A DNA stretch of 64,000 bases. It comes from Amycolatopsis pretoriensis. GTDB taxonomy: Bacteria; Actinomycetota; Actinomycetes; Mycobacteriales; Pseudonocardiaceae. The translations under genes were made by a program, and so were the position numbers. Where the stretch lies: assembly GCF_900107925.1 (NCBI RefSeq), contig NZ_FNUJ01000002.1, positions 868,001-932,000 of the forward strand. The letters are read 5' to 3'. The notes under the pieces were generated by a model. That model saw only the letters and a list, made by a program, of their open reading frames with translations. It made no database searches and was not told the DNA's origin. Shown piece by piece: positions 48,903 through 57,421 of the stretch. Position 1 is the stretch's first letter, and each line of letters opens with the position of its first letter.

Positions 48903-49073
48903 GTGTTTCGCCGGCTTCACCTCATCCTGCGCTACGCCGAAGCCGCCGTCGACGACGACTGGGCCGGCCTCAGCGAACGCTACGCCGACCTCCCCGAACA
49001 CAAGGACGACCGAGACTGGGCCATGCTCACCGACGTTCTCTTCCAAGACACCGACATCCTCGCCGTGCGGTGA
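48903..49073 (+). CDS. Small hypothetical protein (possibly truncated)
   Basis: A 56-residue ORF from a GTG. Its sequence is acidic and well patterned (RLHLILRYAEAAVDDDWAGL, then DDRDWAMLTDVLF), consistent with a helical soluble protein, whereas the preceding sequence in this frame is not protein-like. An adjacent frame starting at 48829 (MFAALDQSG) could be the true N-terminus joined by a frameshift near 48890. No homologue is recognised. Confidence 0.4.
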   Translation: MFRRLHLILRYAEAAVDDDWAGLSERYADLPEHKDDRDWAMLTDVLFQDTDILAVR

Positions 49074-49138
49074 ATATGATCCGGCACATACAACGTCCTA
49101 CGCCTGGCGGCGGCCCGGATGGCGCGGGACTTGGCGAG

Positions 49139-49285
49139 CCGGCAGATCCGGGATTGGCAGGGTCGGTCCCGCACCCGAAGCGGCTGGGAGCGCCGGAGGA
49201 TTTTGCCCTGTTGGTTGCGGAGATGCTGGAGAACTCGTACCTCAACGGCCAGACCGTGCGTCTAGACGCTCAGGTCCGTCCTCAG
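49139..49285 (+). pseudogene. C-terminal remnant of a short-chain dehydrogenase (SDR)
   Basis: This frame encodes PHPKRLGAPEDFALLVAEML followed by ENSYLNGQTVRLD, the classic end of SDR oxidoreductases (LGxPEExAxLVxxxxEN-x-x-LNGxxxRLD). The Rossmann domain and the catalytic Tyr-x3-Lys are absent upstream, so only the last ~45 residues of the gene survive. From 49286 to 49610 (325 bp) I find nothing supportable. Confidence 0.6.
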
Positions 49286-49610
49286 AGAGTTAGGCAGTCC
49301 TCGTCGGCACGGCCTCCCTGGGGGCGGAGGGGTGGTACAGCACGGCGCGTTGCCGGATTTGGCCAGCCGCATGAACCATGCCTCACCTCGTCGCCGAAAT
49401 GACCGTGCACCAGGCCAAGGGGCGCGAGGCCGGCCGTCGGCATACGACTCACCCACGGCGAGGCCGCCAAGTTGTCGGCCGGCCTAAGGCAAGACCACTT
49501 CGGGTGCTCTAAATCGCGCTGACCCGCGCCGTGAGGAAAGTGCTCCGTTGCTGATCGCCGGTCTCCTCAAGACGCAGACAGGTCTCAAACAAGCTGATCT
49601 CTGAGCCGCA

Positions 49611-50381
49611 TCACGATAGTGGACCCGAGTTGACGACCGCCCTCGTGGGCGTTATTGCTGGGTCGACGGCCGCAGTCCGTCCAGCACCGTTTACCTGCCG
49701 ATCTTGTTCGATCCTCCACTTCCGGAGAATCCGCCGACCGTAGTTGTGCGTTCCGGCCACTCGGTCCAGCTCGGCGCCCGTTGGCGTACGGCCACAGGCC
49801 CGCTCGCCTACGTAGTACTCACACATCCGCTGCTCAGCCGTTCGCCCGCAACCCTCCACGCTCAACGTCGAACCCACGACTGGCTGAACCGGCATCGAGG
49901 TCTCGCAATCCGTCTCCGTCTCGCGAGCTTGACCAGACGTCTCGCTACCAGCACCGGCGGTCTCGGAGCCAGTCTCGCGAGACCGCCGCTTCAACGCGCC
50001 GTTCAACAGCTCGACCGCCAGCAGCAACACCAGCGGCGGACACGCCGCGACCGTCACCTGCAACACGCTCAACGCCGGCGCCGAACCGATGTTCGCCACC
50101 AACGACACGCAGATACCGAACACGAACGCCAGCCACGCCAACCACCGGCCCGACCCGCCGCCGCAATGGGTCTTCCACAACTCGACCGTCGCGATCGTCA
50201 GCAGGCCATCAACCAGTAGCGGCCAGATCGACGCCGTCACCGCATCCGCACCGAAACGCAACGCGAACTCGCGCCCGTGTCGGTACGAGGCATACGCCGC
50301 GCCGAGAGCGACCAGACCGGTACAGGCACACTGAATGGACAGAGCAAGGTCTTGAGCAAGCCAGCCCCCGAACCGCCTCAT
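49611..50381 (-). CDS. DUF2637 membrane protein of mobile-element type
   Basis: A 256-residue protein. The N-terminal half has four hydrophobic helices (CTGLVALGAAYASYRHG; ASIWPLLVDGLLTIATVEL; WLAWLAFVFGICVSLVANIG; VAACPPLVLLLAVELLNG) in the order typical of DUF2637. The second half is Glu/Thr-rich and then basic, with a possible HTH (GRTPTGAELDRVAGTHNYGRRIL). DUF2637 proteins are commonly carried on actinomycete integrative elements and plasmids near transfer/regulatory genes. Start ATG 50381 is preceded by GGAG. It supports reading 49-53 kb as element debris. Confidence 0.78.
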   Translation of the reverse strand: MRRFGGWLAQDLALSIQCACTGLVALGAAYASYRHGREFALRFGADAVTASIWPLLVDGLLTIATVELWKTHCGGGSGRWLAWLAFVFGICVSLVANIGSAPALSVLQVTVAACPPLVLLLAVELLNGALKRRSRETGSETAGAGSETSGQARETETDCETSMPVQPVVGSTLSVEGCGRTAEQRMCEYYVGERACGRTPTGAELDRVAGTHNYGRRILRKWRIEQDRQVNGAGRTAAVDPAITPTRAVVNSGPLS

Positions 50382-50908
50382 CACCACTCCGCCTTGGTCG
50401 CGCGCTCGGCAGCTTTCCGAACGCGCCCACCCGACCGATCACATAGCGCTGACGAGAGGCTTGGACCAGGCGACACGGCACGGCAGTTGCGAGCCCGAGG
50501 GGAGCCCGAGAGCGCACGCACGCGACGACAGACCGCGGCACAGACCGACACCGCCGCCACCCCAAGACCGAGGAAAACGACCTTGCCCGACATCACTCGA
50601 CACCATCCGAAACCTCAAGATCACCACTCTTAATCAGCGGGTTCAGATACCGATGGTCTTCGGAGCTGAGCCAGCACAGCCTCGCCAATCCTTCGACAGT
50701 CGTAGGCGCACCTCCACAGCGCGCTTCGTACGAACGCCCTTAACAAGCCGGGTCACGAGCGACTCCGGCGATATCCCGACGGCAACCACTTACCGTCCTC
50801 ACATCCTCGTGATCGATTACGGCTAGACTCAATCATGTTCAGTTCGGCCGGCTAGAGGCCGTTGAACGCTGCCTCGCCCTCCCGCTGCGAGATGCTCTTG
50901 GAATAGTC
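50382..50908. other. 527-bp divergent intergenic stretch
   Basis: No convincing coding region. It lies between the leftward DUF2637 gene and the rightward AbrB-like gene and probably contains both promoters. Around 50625-50660 there is a short tRNA-Lys-like patch (ACTCTTAATC followed by GGGTTC), but stems do not close; see rejected items. The part after 50750 is less GC-rich than its surroundings. Confidence 0.35.
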
Positions 50909-51463
50909 ATGGCAGACCGCCAAGTGAGCCAAACCGGGACAGACCTCACGGATCCCGCCGGTGCTGCGTTCGTTGAATCGTGGCCTTCCACATCGAACAA
51001 GGCTGCCGACAAGATCGTTACGTCGCTGCTCCTTCCGGAGAGCAGGCGCAGCACCGAGCCGGTGATCCCGTTGCCGGTTGCTGAGCTCGGCCCGCTGATG
51101 GACGGTGGTTCGATCGCCTTCAGCCTGGTAAAGGTCGGCGGAAACGGTGTCGTGGCAGCGCGGATGGCACTGCAGCAGCTGGCGTGGCCTTCAGGGCGGG
51201 CGCTGCGCTTCTCGGTGTCCTCGGGTCTGCTGATCGTGGCGCCCGGAGAGAAGCCGACGGCTGCATTCGTGCCGCCGACGATGAATCTCACGCTGCCGGC
51301 GCGGTTGCGGTCGCGGTGTCGCATTCGGGCCGGCGACCAGGTTCTGCTGGCTTCAGTGGTCGAGCACAACCTCTTGGTCGTCTATCCGCAGCATGTCCTC
51401 CACACCATGCTCGCGACCTACCACGACACGCTGACCGCCACTTCCGGGAACCCTGGTAGTTGA
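50909..51463 (+). CDS. AbrB/MazE/SpoVT-like domain protein (paralogue of the gene at 52562-53026)
   Basis: A 184-residue protein whose C-terminal part (PPTMNLTLPARLRSRCRIRAGDQVLL, then LLVVYPQHVLHTMLATYHDTL) corresponds segment by segment to the gene on the other side of the recombinase. The swapped-hairpin beta pattern (LPARLRSRCRIRAGDQVLL) is AbrB/SpoVT-like, implying DNA binding. The N-terminal ~85 residues are less conserved. It converges on the recombinase gene with a 43-bp gap. The ATG has only a weak ribosome binding site. Confidence 0.55.
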   Translation: MADRQVSQTGTDLTDPAGAAFVESWPSTSNKAADKIVTSLLLPESRRSTEPVIPLPVAELGPLMDGGSIAFSLVKVGGNGVVAARMALQQLAWPSGRALRFSVSSGLLIVAPGEKPTAAFVPPTMNLTLPARLRSRCRIRAGDQVLLASVVEHNLLVVYPQHVLHTMLATYHDTLTATSGNPGS

Positions 51464-51506
51464 CGCCTGCAGCGGGCGCGGTCTCCGTGACCGCGCCCGC
51501 TGCCGT

Positions 51507-52565
51507 TTACTCCGTTGCTGACCGCTGTGGACGAGCGGGCGCCAACGGATGTGGCTCGCCGGTGAGCGCGGCCAACGCTTCGGCAACCTCGCTGATGTCG
51601 GCTTTGACGTAGGTGGTGGTTGTCAGGTCGCTGCCGGACTCGGCATGTCCTGCGTAGGCACGGGCGACGCCGATGCCGAAGTTGCGTTCGACCCAGGTCA
51701 GTGTGGTGTGGCGCAGCCAGTGGGCGCTGACCTGTAGTGCTCTGGCCCAGTCCAACTCATTCTGGACCCGGCCGAAGATGTAGTCGTAGCGGCGCTTGGT
51801 GATCGGTTTGCCGTTGGCGTAGCGCAGCAGCTGGCTCTCCGGCTCGCCGTCGCCCCGCTCGTCGAAGTGCGCGAGGAGGTGCCGCATCAGCGTGGGTGAA
51901 ACCGGTTGCCAGCGTTCGGTCTCGCCTTTCTCCCGCAGCAGGATCGTGCATTGGCTCCGGTCCAGGTCGCCGCGGCGCAAGGCGAGCGCGCCGCCACGTC
52001 GACAGGCGCTCTCCTCGTGCAGCCGACAGAGCAGCGCATCCAACTCCGGGTCGTCGCCGGTGCTGGTCACGACGTCATTGAGTTCGTTGATCCGGTCAGA
52101 GGCGAGGGCGCGGCGAGTGGAGGCGTTGCGCCGCGGCTTGGTGACCCGCATGGCGGGGTTGGCGCGCTCGTCGAGGCGCCCGTCGTTGACAAGGTGCTTG
52201 TAGAGGCAGCGGACGGCGGCGATGAAGTTCTCGGCTGCATTGCGTCCGCCGCGGGAGTTGCGGCGAACTCGGGCGGTGCTGCGGACGTACTCGGCCATTG
52301 CCTTGATCTCGGTGGCGGTGATCGTGTCCATGGGCCGTGTGCCCCACCTGGCTTCGGCTTTCTTCCAGTACGACCCGTAGGAGCTGGCCGTGCTCGGCGA
52401 CACTAGATCCGCCACGACCGGAATCCATTCGGCGAGCGTCGGTATCGGTGGCCGCTCGCCGTCGGCGTCGCCGGCGGGTGCGTCACCGATGAGGTCGGCA
52501 GGATCCACGCCGAGGCGCGACAACAGCAGCCGCGCCGCTTCGAGATCTTGAGTGGTCGCGGTCAT
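51507..52565 (-). CDS. Tyrosine recombinase / integrase
   Basis: A 352-residue site-specific recombinase. The N-terminal SAM-like core-binding domain (LAEWIPVVADLVSPSTASSY) is followed by the catalytic domain with the first Arg in CRRGGALALRRGDLD, the HWLRH box (51700s), an HAESGSDLTT box where HxxR/GH-type residues vary, and the nucleophile Tyr319 in TTTTYVKAD (codon 51609-51611). Start ATG 52565 overlaps the stop of the AbrB-like gene (ATGA), so the two are one translational unit. It probably integrates or excises a genomic element; the attachment sites are not evident by eye. Confidence 0.88.
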   Translation of the reverse strand: MTATTQDLEAARLLLSRLGVDPADLIGDAPAGDADGERPPIPTLAEWIPVVADLVSPSTASSYGSYWKKAEARWGTRPMDTITATEIKAMAEYVRSTARVRRNSRGGRNAAENFIAAVRCLYKHLVNDGRLDERANPAMRVTKPRRNASTRRALASDRINELNDVVTSTGDDPELDALLCRLHEESACRRGGALALRRGDLDRSQCTILLREKGETERWQPVSPTLMRHLLAHFDERGDGEPESQLLRYANGKPITKRRYDYIFGRVQNELDWARALQVSAHWLRHTTLTWVERNFGIGVARAYAGHAESGSDLTTTTYVKADISEVAEALAALTGEPHPLAPARPQRSATE

Positions 52566-53026
52566 GACGCCTCCTCGGGGGCGGCCAGCGAGGTGTGGAA
52601 GGTGCGCAGCATCGCCTGCACGGCAGCTTCCGGGTGAACGATGAGCACGTCGTGGACGGGGTCGGCGACCAGCAGCAGCCGGCTGCCCGCCAGGGCTCCG
52701 CAGCCGCGGCGCACTGGAGCCGGGAGCGCGACGTAGGGTTTGCGGGGCATGACGAACACCCCGTCCGGACGCCGGCGGATCACCACCGGCGTCCGGACGA
52801 GGGTGATCAGCAGACGGTCCCCCGCGCTCCAGCCGAGGGCCGCGACGGCGCCGCGGTCCTGCAGCCGGCCTCCCCCGTCCATCAATGCGATCGACAGCCG
52901 CGGACCATCCGCCGCATGCAGATCCCGCAACGGCGGCAAGCCCATCGGCGCAGGCCCCGGAGACAAACGTTGCGGATCCGGCGCGATGATCCGGCCGGGC
53001 AGGGCCAACGACGGGATGCCGGTCAT
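52562..53026 (-). CDS. AbrB/MazE/SpoVT-like domain protein coupled to the recombinase
   Basis: A 154-residue protein. Its second half (VMPRKPYVALPAPVRRGCGALAG and LIVHPEAAVQAMLRTFHTSL) parallels the protein encoded at 50909-51463, and the hairpin pattern is AbrB/SpoVT-like. The first half has LSIALMDGGGRLQDRGAVAALGW, reminiscent of another small beta domain. GGGGAGGTG gives a strong ribosome binding site for the ATG at 53026. Its TGA overlaps the recombinase start, so it probably acts as directionality or regulatory partner of the recombinase; this is inference. Confidence 0.58.
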   Translation of the reverse strand: MTGIPSLALPGRIIAPDPQRLSPGPAPMGLPPLRDLHAADGPRLSIALMDGGGRLQDRGAVAALGWSAGDRLLITLVRTPVVIRRRPDGVFVMPRKPYVALPAPVRRGCGALAGSRLLLVADPVHDVLIVHPEAAVQAMLRTFHTSLAAPEEAS

Positions 53027-53113
53027 GCGACACCTCCCCGGCGTGTAGCGCGAGGGGAGGGCGCGTCCAAGATCAGCCTAGTGGAGGCTGCCGGGAGCTG
53101 AACGGCAGAAAGA

Positions 53114-53127
53114 CCCGCCGTAGCGGG
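53114..53127. promoter_or_regulatory. Short GC hairpin upstream of the recombinase operon
   Basis: CCCGC-CGTA-GCGGG forms a perfect 5-bp stem with a 4-base loop between the recombinase operon start and the tandem repeats. There is no T-run, so it is either a weak terminator-like structure or an operator or recombination site. Evidence is limited to the palindrome. Confidence 0.25.
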
Positions 53128-53165
53128 CCTGTTACTCTGTGGTTTGGGAGATCTCCCACGTATTT

Positions 53166-53430
53166 GTGTCCGAGGACGATCTTGCTCACTATCGACACGC
53201 CTGCAACTCCCAGCTTGACCTGCAGGTTCCCACGAGTTGAACCCGAAGCCACCCCGCACCTCATGGGGTAATTGAGTGTCCGAGACGATCTTGCTCACTA
53301 GCTACACGCCTGCAACTCCCGGCTTGACCTGCAGATTCCCGCGAGTTGAACCCCGAAGCCACCCCGCACCTCATGGGGTAATTGAGTGTCCGAGTCCGAG
53401 ACGATCTTGCTCGCTAACTACACACCTGAG
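53166..53430. repeat. Tandem direct repeat, 110-bp period (two full copies plus a partial third)
   Basis: Unit 1 (53166-53275) and unit 2 (53276-53385) are about 95% identical; a third copy begins at 53386 and fades after about 45 bp. Each unit starts GTGTCCGAG(G)ACGATCTTGCTC and ends with CACCTCATGGGGTAATTGA. A further piece of the same sequence lies at 56584-56617. The units look like repeated insertion-sequence termini or a recombination/iteron region. No ORF explains them. From 53431 to 53859 (429 bp) nothing supportable is seen. Confidence 0.85.
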
Positions 53431-53859
53431 CCTGCGTCGATGACCACGACCCGATGGCCGAAGCGGTCACCCCAGCCGGCCTGCAGCCCGGCCACGGAGA
53501 TCGGTCAGACGCTCAGGACCCCAGCGATCACCGGGCGGTTCACCGACAACGACCTGATCCGCGTCCTGACCACCACACCGAACGCGATGCGGGCTGACCG
53601 TCGCCGGCAAGTGAGGACCACAGCCCGCAGCCAAGCACCTCCGTCTGGTCGACGCCCGTCTGCAAACCGCGCGCTGGCTGTTAGCTCAGCCTGCACCCCT
53701 CCGGGGTTCGACGAGACCATGCCGAAACCGCTGGGCACCGTCACGGTCGACCGGCTCTTGCCCCGAGACAGCGTCACCCAGGGATGACGGCCTCCGGCTC
53801 ACCCAATCCACCTCTAAGGGCTGTCTCGTAACTCAGGGTGGTTGGTGGGGCTGGTTGCG

Positions 53860-54049
53860 TCAGGCGTCGACGAGGATGTTGTGCAGATGCGCGATGCCGG
53901 AGACTGTGTCGGCGAGTGTGCTCGCGGCGCGACGGTAGCCGCGGGGAATCTTGAAGTTTCTTCATCGGGGACAGGACGTGCTCGACGCGAGCGCGGATCG
54001 TGCGATGATGGCCGGAGAGCCACAGAACCACTAGGCTGTTCGCCTGCAT
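53860..54049 (-). pseudogene. C-terminal fragment of an IS5/DDE-type transposase, frameshifted
   Basis: Read leftward, the first part gives GHHRTIRARVEHVLSPMKK, and after a one-base shift near 53955 the frame continues FKIPRGYRRAASTLADTVSG and IAHLHNILVDA before a stop. Both halves match the end of IS5-family (IS1647-like) transposases, where the text is continuous. The catalytic core is missing. GGGCTGTCTCGTAACTCA just beyond the stop may be the IS terminal repeat. An inactive relic. Confidence 0.75.
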
Positions 54050-54109
54050 ACGACGCGTTCTAGATCGGTCTACAGCTCACAAGAGGTTCCTCTCGGCGAG
54101 ACTGGACTA

Positions 54110-56197
54110 ATGGCGTACAACAGGTCTGAAGGCGGCGCGACAACACCCGCTTCGTGGGACGGTGGCCCGCAAGGCGCACCGGCGATACCACGACAGTTAC
54201 CAGCGTCTACGCCCCACTTCGTGGGACGGTCCGACGAACTCCGACGGCTCGACACGCTGATCTTCGCAGCCACCAGGTCCGAACCGGCGGGCGTGGTCGC
54301 GATTGCGGCCATCAACGGCAGTGCAGGTATTGGGAAGACAGCCCTAGCCCTGCGTTGGGCGCATCAGGTCTGTGATCGATACCCTGACGGTCAGCTCTAC
54401 GTCAACCTGCGAGGCTTCGACTCCCGTGCTCCCATGGCACCTGAGCAAGCGTTACAAGGTTTTCTTTCCGCGCTAGGCCTCGGACCGAACGAGATCCCCG
54501 CGGACCTCGACGCCGCCGCGGCCCTCTACCGAGGATTACTGGCCGAACGACGCGTCCTGGTGGTGCTGGACAACGCTAGAGACACCGAGCACATCCGTCC
54601 GCTACTTCCAGGGGACTCCTCGTGCGCCGTGATCATCACCAGCCGGAATCGGCTGGACAGCCTCATCGTCCGGGAAGGCGCACACCGCCTGCCCCTCGAT
54701 GTACTGGGCACCGAGGACGCGATCGAGTTGCTCGCGGCACACATCGGCAGCGAGCGAATGGAAAGCGACCGGCATGCGGTCGTCAAGCTCATCGAACTGT
54801 GCGTCCGACTACCTCTGGCCCTGAGCATCGTGGCCGCCCGCGCGGCCTCGCAGCCAAGTCTGCCGCTCGACTCACTAGTCAACGAACTCGACGACGAACG
54901 AGTGCGACTGGACGCGCTCGACTTGGGTGACACAGACCTCGACCTCAGAGCCGTATTTTCCTGGTCATACCAAGCCCTCGACGGACCTGCCGCCAATCTA
55001 TTCCGGCTCCTCGGGATTCATCCCGGTCCAGATATCGGCTTGAACACCGTGGCCAGCATGATAGGGGCCCCGATCGCGAAATCTCGATTCCTGCTGACAC
55101 AACTCACTCGGGCACATCTTATCGACGAGTACCGGACTGGGCGTTACCGTTTTCACGACCTATTGCGTTCCTATGCCGCAGAAAAGGCGAACGAACTAAG
55201 CCCTGAAGCACGCGAAGCTGCTCTCACTTTGATGTTCAACTACTATTTGACCGTCGGCGTGCACGCAGACAAAGTTATCTACCCGTATCGCGAAAGCCTT
55301 GCAATAGCTACCCAGGGCGCGCCGCAACCCCTCGACAAGATCACGACCTACGAAGAGTCCGCGCAATGGTTTTCAGCAGAATACCTCACCATACTAGCTG
55401 TCGCACGCTGCGCCTACGAGACAGGTGCAATGACTTACGCCTGGCAACTCCCATGGATTCTCGGGACATACTACGATCGGCGTGGATATTGGCACGATTT
55501 CTTGAACACGCAAAGGGTTGCTGCTGCCGCAGCCGAGGCGGAAAATAGTCCAATCGCGCGGGCGTATTCCTACCGGCTACTTGGCCGAGCTTATAGCCTA
55601 ACGGGCCACTATCAGGAAGCCATAAAGAACCATGAACGCGCGCTTCATCTATTCCATTTATTAGGCAGCACCGAAGGCCAAGCCCGCGCACTTCGCCACC
55701 TCAGCTTGACCCATGAAGAAAACAAAGAGAATAACAAGGCGTTCGAGTACGCAGAAAACGCACGCCACCTCTTCAGAGAGGCCAACAACAAGGTTGGACA
55801 AGCTCGGTCATTGAACTCTATGGCACGTTGCGCGGTCCGGCTAGGAAATCATGAGGGCGCGCTCACCTATTGCAATGAAGCAATGAGCATTTTTCGTTCC
55901 ATCGATCGTCGAGATAAGCAAGGAGAAGCAGACTCCTTGCACAATCTTGGCTACATCCACCATCACCTCGGCAATTATGACCAAGCGGCCATTAACTACG
56001 CCGAGGCAATCCAGATCTGGCGATACCTCGGCAGCCAATCCTACGAGGCCGCGACGCTGGCACATCTTGGCGACGCTTACCTCGCGCTCGGGAGAGATTC
56101 TGACGCGAGGGCTGCCTGGAGTGCCGCCTTGGCGATCTTCGGTCCGCTCCATCATCCAGACACAAGTAAGGTAAACGAGAAATTGATTGCGAACTGA
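54110..56197 (+). CDS. NB-ARC (STAND) ATPase with C-terminal TPR repeats
   Basis: A 695-residue AfsR-like signalling ATPase without the SARP DNA-binding head. A short N-terminal tail leads to the NB-ARC domain with the P-loop GSAGIGKT (70-77), Walker B VLVVLDNA (~150), a TSRNRL sensor and LPLALSIVAARA (GxP-like). A winged-helix part follows (YRFHDLLRSYAAEKA). The last ~250 residues are tetratricopeptide repeats (for example AYSLTGHYQEAIKNHERAL and NLGYIHHHLGNYDQAAINYAEA). It probably senses a ligand and oligomerises, for regulation or as a STAND-type antiphage sensor. Third-position AT is clearly higher than in the NRPS genes, suggesting separate acquisition. IS and TetR debris lies on both sides. 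Confidence 0.88.
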   Translation: MAYNRSEGGATTPASWDGGPQGAPAIPRQLPASTPHFVGRSDELRRLDTLIFAATRSEPAGVVAIAAINGSAGIGKTALALRWAHQVCDRYPDGQLYVNLRGFDSRAPMAPEQALQGFLSALGLGPNEIPADLDAAAALYRGLLAERRVLVVLDNARDTEHIRPLLPGDSSCAVIITSRNRLDSLIVREGAHRLPLDVLGTEDAIELLAAHIGSERMESDRHAVVKLIELCVRLPLALSIVAARAASQPSLPLDSLVNELDDERVRLDALDLGDTDLDLRAVFSWSYQALDGPAANLFRLLGIHPGPDIGLNTVASMIGAPIAKSRFLLTQLTRAHLIDEYRTGRYRFHDLLRSYAAEKANELSPEAREAALTLMFNYYLTVGVHADKVIYPYRESLAIATQGAPQPLDKITTYEESAQWFSAEYLTILAVARCAYETGAMTYAWQLPWILGTYYDRRGYWHDFLNTQRVAAAAAEAENSPIARAYSYRLLGRAYSLTGHYQEAIKNHERALHLFHLLGSTEGQARALRHLSLTHEENKENNKAFEYAENARHLFREANNKVGQARSLNSMARCAVRLGNHEGALTYCNEAMSIFRSIDRRDKQGEADSLHNLGYIHHHLGNYDQAAINYAEAIQIWRYLGSQSYEAATLAHLGDAYLALGRDSDARAAWSAALAIFGPLHHPDTSKVNEKLIAN

Positions 56198-56268
56198 ACG
56201 CCCCAGCAGATCAAGCACTAAGCGCGTTCCTTACCTGATGATCGGTCGCTGGTGGGCGATGATCTTGG

Positions 56269-56345
56269 TTGTGGTCGAGCGGTTGTCGTTGCGATTGGCG
56301 CCGGATGAGCTTTGGGAGCTGGCTGAGCCGTTGATCCCGGTGTTC
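56269..56345 (+). pseudogene. N-terminal fragment of an IS5-type transposase
   Basis: The frame VVVERLSLRLAPDELWELAE followed by PLIPVFEPARR matches the first ~30 residues of IS5-family transposases (LVPDELWELFEPLIP). The match stops at about 56345, where sequence of a TetR gene on the other strand begins. It may come from the same element type as the fragment at 53860-54049, but the two are in opposite orientations. Confidence 0.6.
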
Positions 56346-56346
56346 G

Positions 56347-56545
56347 AGCCGGCCAGGCGGGATTCGACGGCCTCGAGCAGGACGTCATCATTCGGGAAGA
56401 TCACGTCCTCCTTCGCCCGAGGCGCCCGGAAGAAGGTCGTGCGGCCGACGACGACCCGCTCGGTGATGTCGCCGACCGTGGTGTGCTCACACCTACGCTC
56501 GGCGAACAACGCCAACGAACCGCTGCAGCCGAAGCCACCGGAGCT
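56347..56545 (-). pseudogene. TetR-family HTH fragment
   Basis: Leftward the frame reads LALFAERRCEHTTVGDITER, then VVVGRTTFFRAPRAKEDVIF and LLEAVESRLAG, a degraded TetR DNA-binding domain (the family norm is TVxDITERAGVGRTTFFRHFxSKEDV). The AG of the turn is VV and the HF before SKED is AP, so the motif is mutated. The ligand-binding domain is missing, since the transposase fragment starts where it should continue. A relic. Confidence 0.6.
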
Positions 56546-56583
56546 CAGATGCCGCCACCTGACCCGGTCGCGACGCGCCGCTC

Positions 56584-56617
56584 TATGGGGTAATTGAGTG
56601 TCCGAGATCTTGCTCGC
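56584..56617. repeat. Isolated copy of the 53-kb repeat end
   Basis: ATGGGGTAATTGAGTGTCCGAG followed, after a 2-base deletion, by ATCTTGCTCGCT repeats the unit junction of the tandem array at 53166-53430. It sits about 3.2 kb away, immediately beyond the TetR relic, so the two repeat sites bracket the NB-ARC gene and its IS debris. From here to 56857 nothing else is supported. Confidence 0.7.
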
Positions 56618-56857
56618 TCGAAACAACGCTTAGCCTCTAACAGATTAAGCGGGTAAGGAAATTGGCTTTCGCGGCCGGCTGCCGTTCAGTCTAGGCCGAG
56701 AGGTCACGAGGGACTGGTGCACGGCGATCCAACCGACAACCTGGCCGTCAGCTTCGACGATCCGGCGGTACCCGGGCAGCCGCGTACCGTCAAAGCTAGT
56801 GCAGCTGGGCACAGTCGCCTGGAGGTCGCGACACCAGTGGTGGCGCCTTCACGGTAG

Positions 56858-57421
56858 ATGCCGCGCACGGCTGGTAAGCCGCCCGTTCGGACTCGCCAAC
56901 GGAAGCGTCGGCTGGCGACCCGCGCGCAGGAAGTGCCAGCGACATCACCCGAGATTTGGCATGATGGCTTGGTGCCACTGGATGACGTGATCCGCTGCAT
57001 TAGTGCGGCGACCCCACAGCAGCAGGCCGCTATCGCAAAGTGCGCGACAGCCTGGCGCAAGAGGTCGGCAGATTCACTCGAACAGCAGTTACATCTCGCG
57101 CGCACCGTACTGGTAACTACCACCCAGTGGCGTGACGTACTAGTCGACAGCGATATCGAGGGCGTCTGCTCGAACCTTGACGATAGCGTCGCTGAGATTG
57201 CAGCCGTGATGTCGTTGCCTGCCCGGGATATCGGACGACGCCTGTTCGCCCTGCTTGACCAGGTTATGGAGATTTATTCCCAAGCTCACGTTGCACTCGC
57301 CGAGGCGGGGCGATTCATCCACCTGAGGAAATTGGTGACACGACGGCGACCCTTGAGCACCTATTCGTGGCGATCGGCGAAGTCGTCCGCACTTTTATTG
57401 ATTGCGCAGCGGAAGGACTAG
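56858..57421 (+). CDS. Hypothetical protein, probably the N-terminal part of the next gene
   Basis: A 187-residue frame. From about 56969 it is well patterned (LDDVIRCISAATPQQQAAIA, LEQQLHLARTVLVTTTQWRD, LFALLDQVMEIYSQAHVALAEAG), an all-helical protein of unknown family. After about 57315 this frame turns Arg-rich, while frame +1 becomes protein-like (EEIGDTTATLEHLFVAIGEVV) and continues as the next ORF, so a frameshift may have split one gene. A start at TTG 56969 or GTG 56972 is as likely as the ATG at 56858. Confidence 0.45.
   Translation: MPRTAGKPPVRTRQRKRRLATRAQEVPATSPEIWHDGLVPLDDVIRCISAATPQQQAAIAKCATAWRKRSADSLEQQLHLARTVLVTTTQWRDVLVDSDIEGVCSNLDDSVAEIAAVMSLPARDIGRRLFALLDQVMEIYSQAHVALAEAGRFIHLRKLVTRRRPLSTYSWRSAKSSALLLIAQRKD

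Noticed and set aside
50620..50665. tRNA-Lys-like snippet (ACTCTTAATC ... GGGTTC)
   Set aside because: The anticodon stem does not pair, the variable region is missing and no acceptor stem is found. At most a decayed attachment site.
53166..53430. Tandem repeats considered as a CRISPR array
   Set aside because: The 110-bp units are repeated in full, with no short repeat/unique spacer alternation and no cas genes nearby.
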